Assembly: GCA_030019485.1 (NCBI GenBank)
Contig: JASEEW010000128.1
Span: 1 to 5,010 of the forward strand
Reading direction: 5' to 3'
From: Thermoplasmatales archaeon
Lineage (GTDB): Archaea; Thermoplasmatota; JASEFT01; JAUWIS01
DNA: 5,010 bases
Position numbers and translations under genes: made by a program. Position 1 is the first letter of the stretch. Each line of letters begins with the position of its first letter. Below, in pieces: positions 4,765 through 5,010 of the stretch. Below the pieces are notes generated by a model, which saw nothing but the letters and a program-made list of their open reading frames with translations, was not told where the DNA came from and did no database searches.

Positions 4765-5010
4765 TTAGGTTATCACAGTCCTGATAGAAATTCTTTCCGT
4801 TTTAGGTGATGTTTTTCCTTCTTTTTTGGCAATTTCCATGAGAATTTTATAATGTTCCTCAAGGCCCTTTTTTAAGATTTGCTACAGCTTCAGCCCGGGT
4901 CTTTCCCTGGTCTGCTACATCGGTTATCAAATCTGTTGCAACATAATATTTTCCTTCTTTATTGGATGGAAAGTATAACTTTCTATTCACTCGAAAACTT
5001 TTCTTTAACC
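4765..5010 (-). pseudogene. HicB-family antitoxin gene, frameshifted and cut by the window edge
   Basis: Reading leftwards from the window edge, one frame gives about 48 codons (FRVNRKLYFPSNKEGKYYVA, then TDLITDVADQGKTRAEAVAN and LKKG) ending at TGA (4859-4861). The frame one base further on continues directly as LEEHYKILMEIAKKEGKTSP and then KTERISIRTVIT to TAA (4765-4767). Together these make an about 80-residue HicB-like protein: a beta hairpin (KEGKYYVA), the conserved QGKTRAEAVANLKKGLEEH helix, and a charged tail. HicB proteins neutralise the HicA mRNA interferase and repress their own operon. The break sits in an A6-G3 run (4865-4873); removing one base restores the frame exactly. It may be a true pseudogene, a sequencing or assembly error, or, less likely, a recoding site. 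No HicA is visible in the window. The start is outside it unless GTG at 4990 is used. Confidence 0.75.

Overview
The window looks archaeal, probably from Thermoplasmatota or a related euryarchaeal lineage. Three things point there: an SRP 7S RNA with an archaeal-type S domain; a mevalonate kinase directly followed by a UbiD-family decarboxylase, the pairing expected for the archaeal (anhydromevalonate) version of the mevalonate pathway; and a secreted beta-helix protein with a single C-terminal membrane segment and a cytoplasmic zinc ribbon, an architecture I associate with Thermoplasmatota. Ribosome binding sites of the GGTGA type are also typical. The lineage is inferred from content; no marker gene fixes it.

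Layout. Positions 1-99 hold three abutting A/T-rich hairpins. Positions 111-430 are the SRP RNA on the + strand, closed by a perfect 8-bp terminal helix. Positions 437-566 hold four further hairpins packed end to end, sharing a consensus stem with one bulged base, and ending just before the ribosome binding site of the next gene. A tight + strand gene cluster follows: mevalonate kinase (583-1500), a UbiD-family decarboxylase that is probably anhydromevalonate phosphate decarboxylase (1507-2778), and a membrane-anchored parallel beta-helix protein (2785-4314). Each gap is 6 nt. On the - strand, converging on this cluster with another 6-nt gap, is a RimI-like GNAT acetyltransferase (4321-4752). 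Upstream of it is a HicB-type antitoxin gene (4765 to the window edge) whose reading frame is broken by one base.

How the genes fit together. Mevalonate kinase makes mevalonate 5-phosphate. In the archaeal route this is dehydrated by phosphomevalonate dehydratase (not in the window) to trans-anhydromevalonate 5-phosphate, which the UbiD-family enzyme decarboxylates to isopentenyl phosphate; isopentenyl phosphate kinase (also not in the window) finishes IPP. The beta-helix protein has no obvious role in this pathway and may simply be co-transcribed.

The most unusual feature is the pair of hairpin arrays around the SRP RNA gene. The four right-hand hairpins keep their pairing while changing sequence, share AT dinucleotides at their junctions, and switch the side of the bulged base halfway through the array. 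I recognise no described element with this design.
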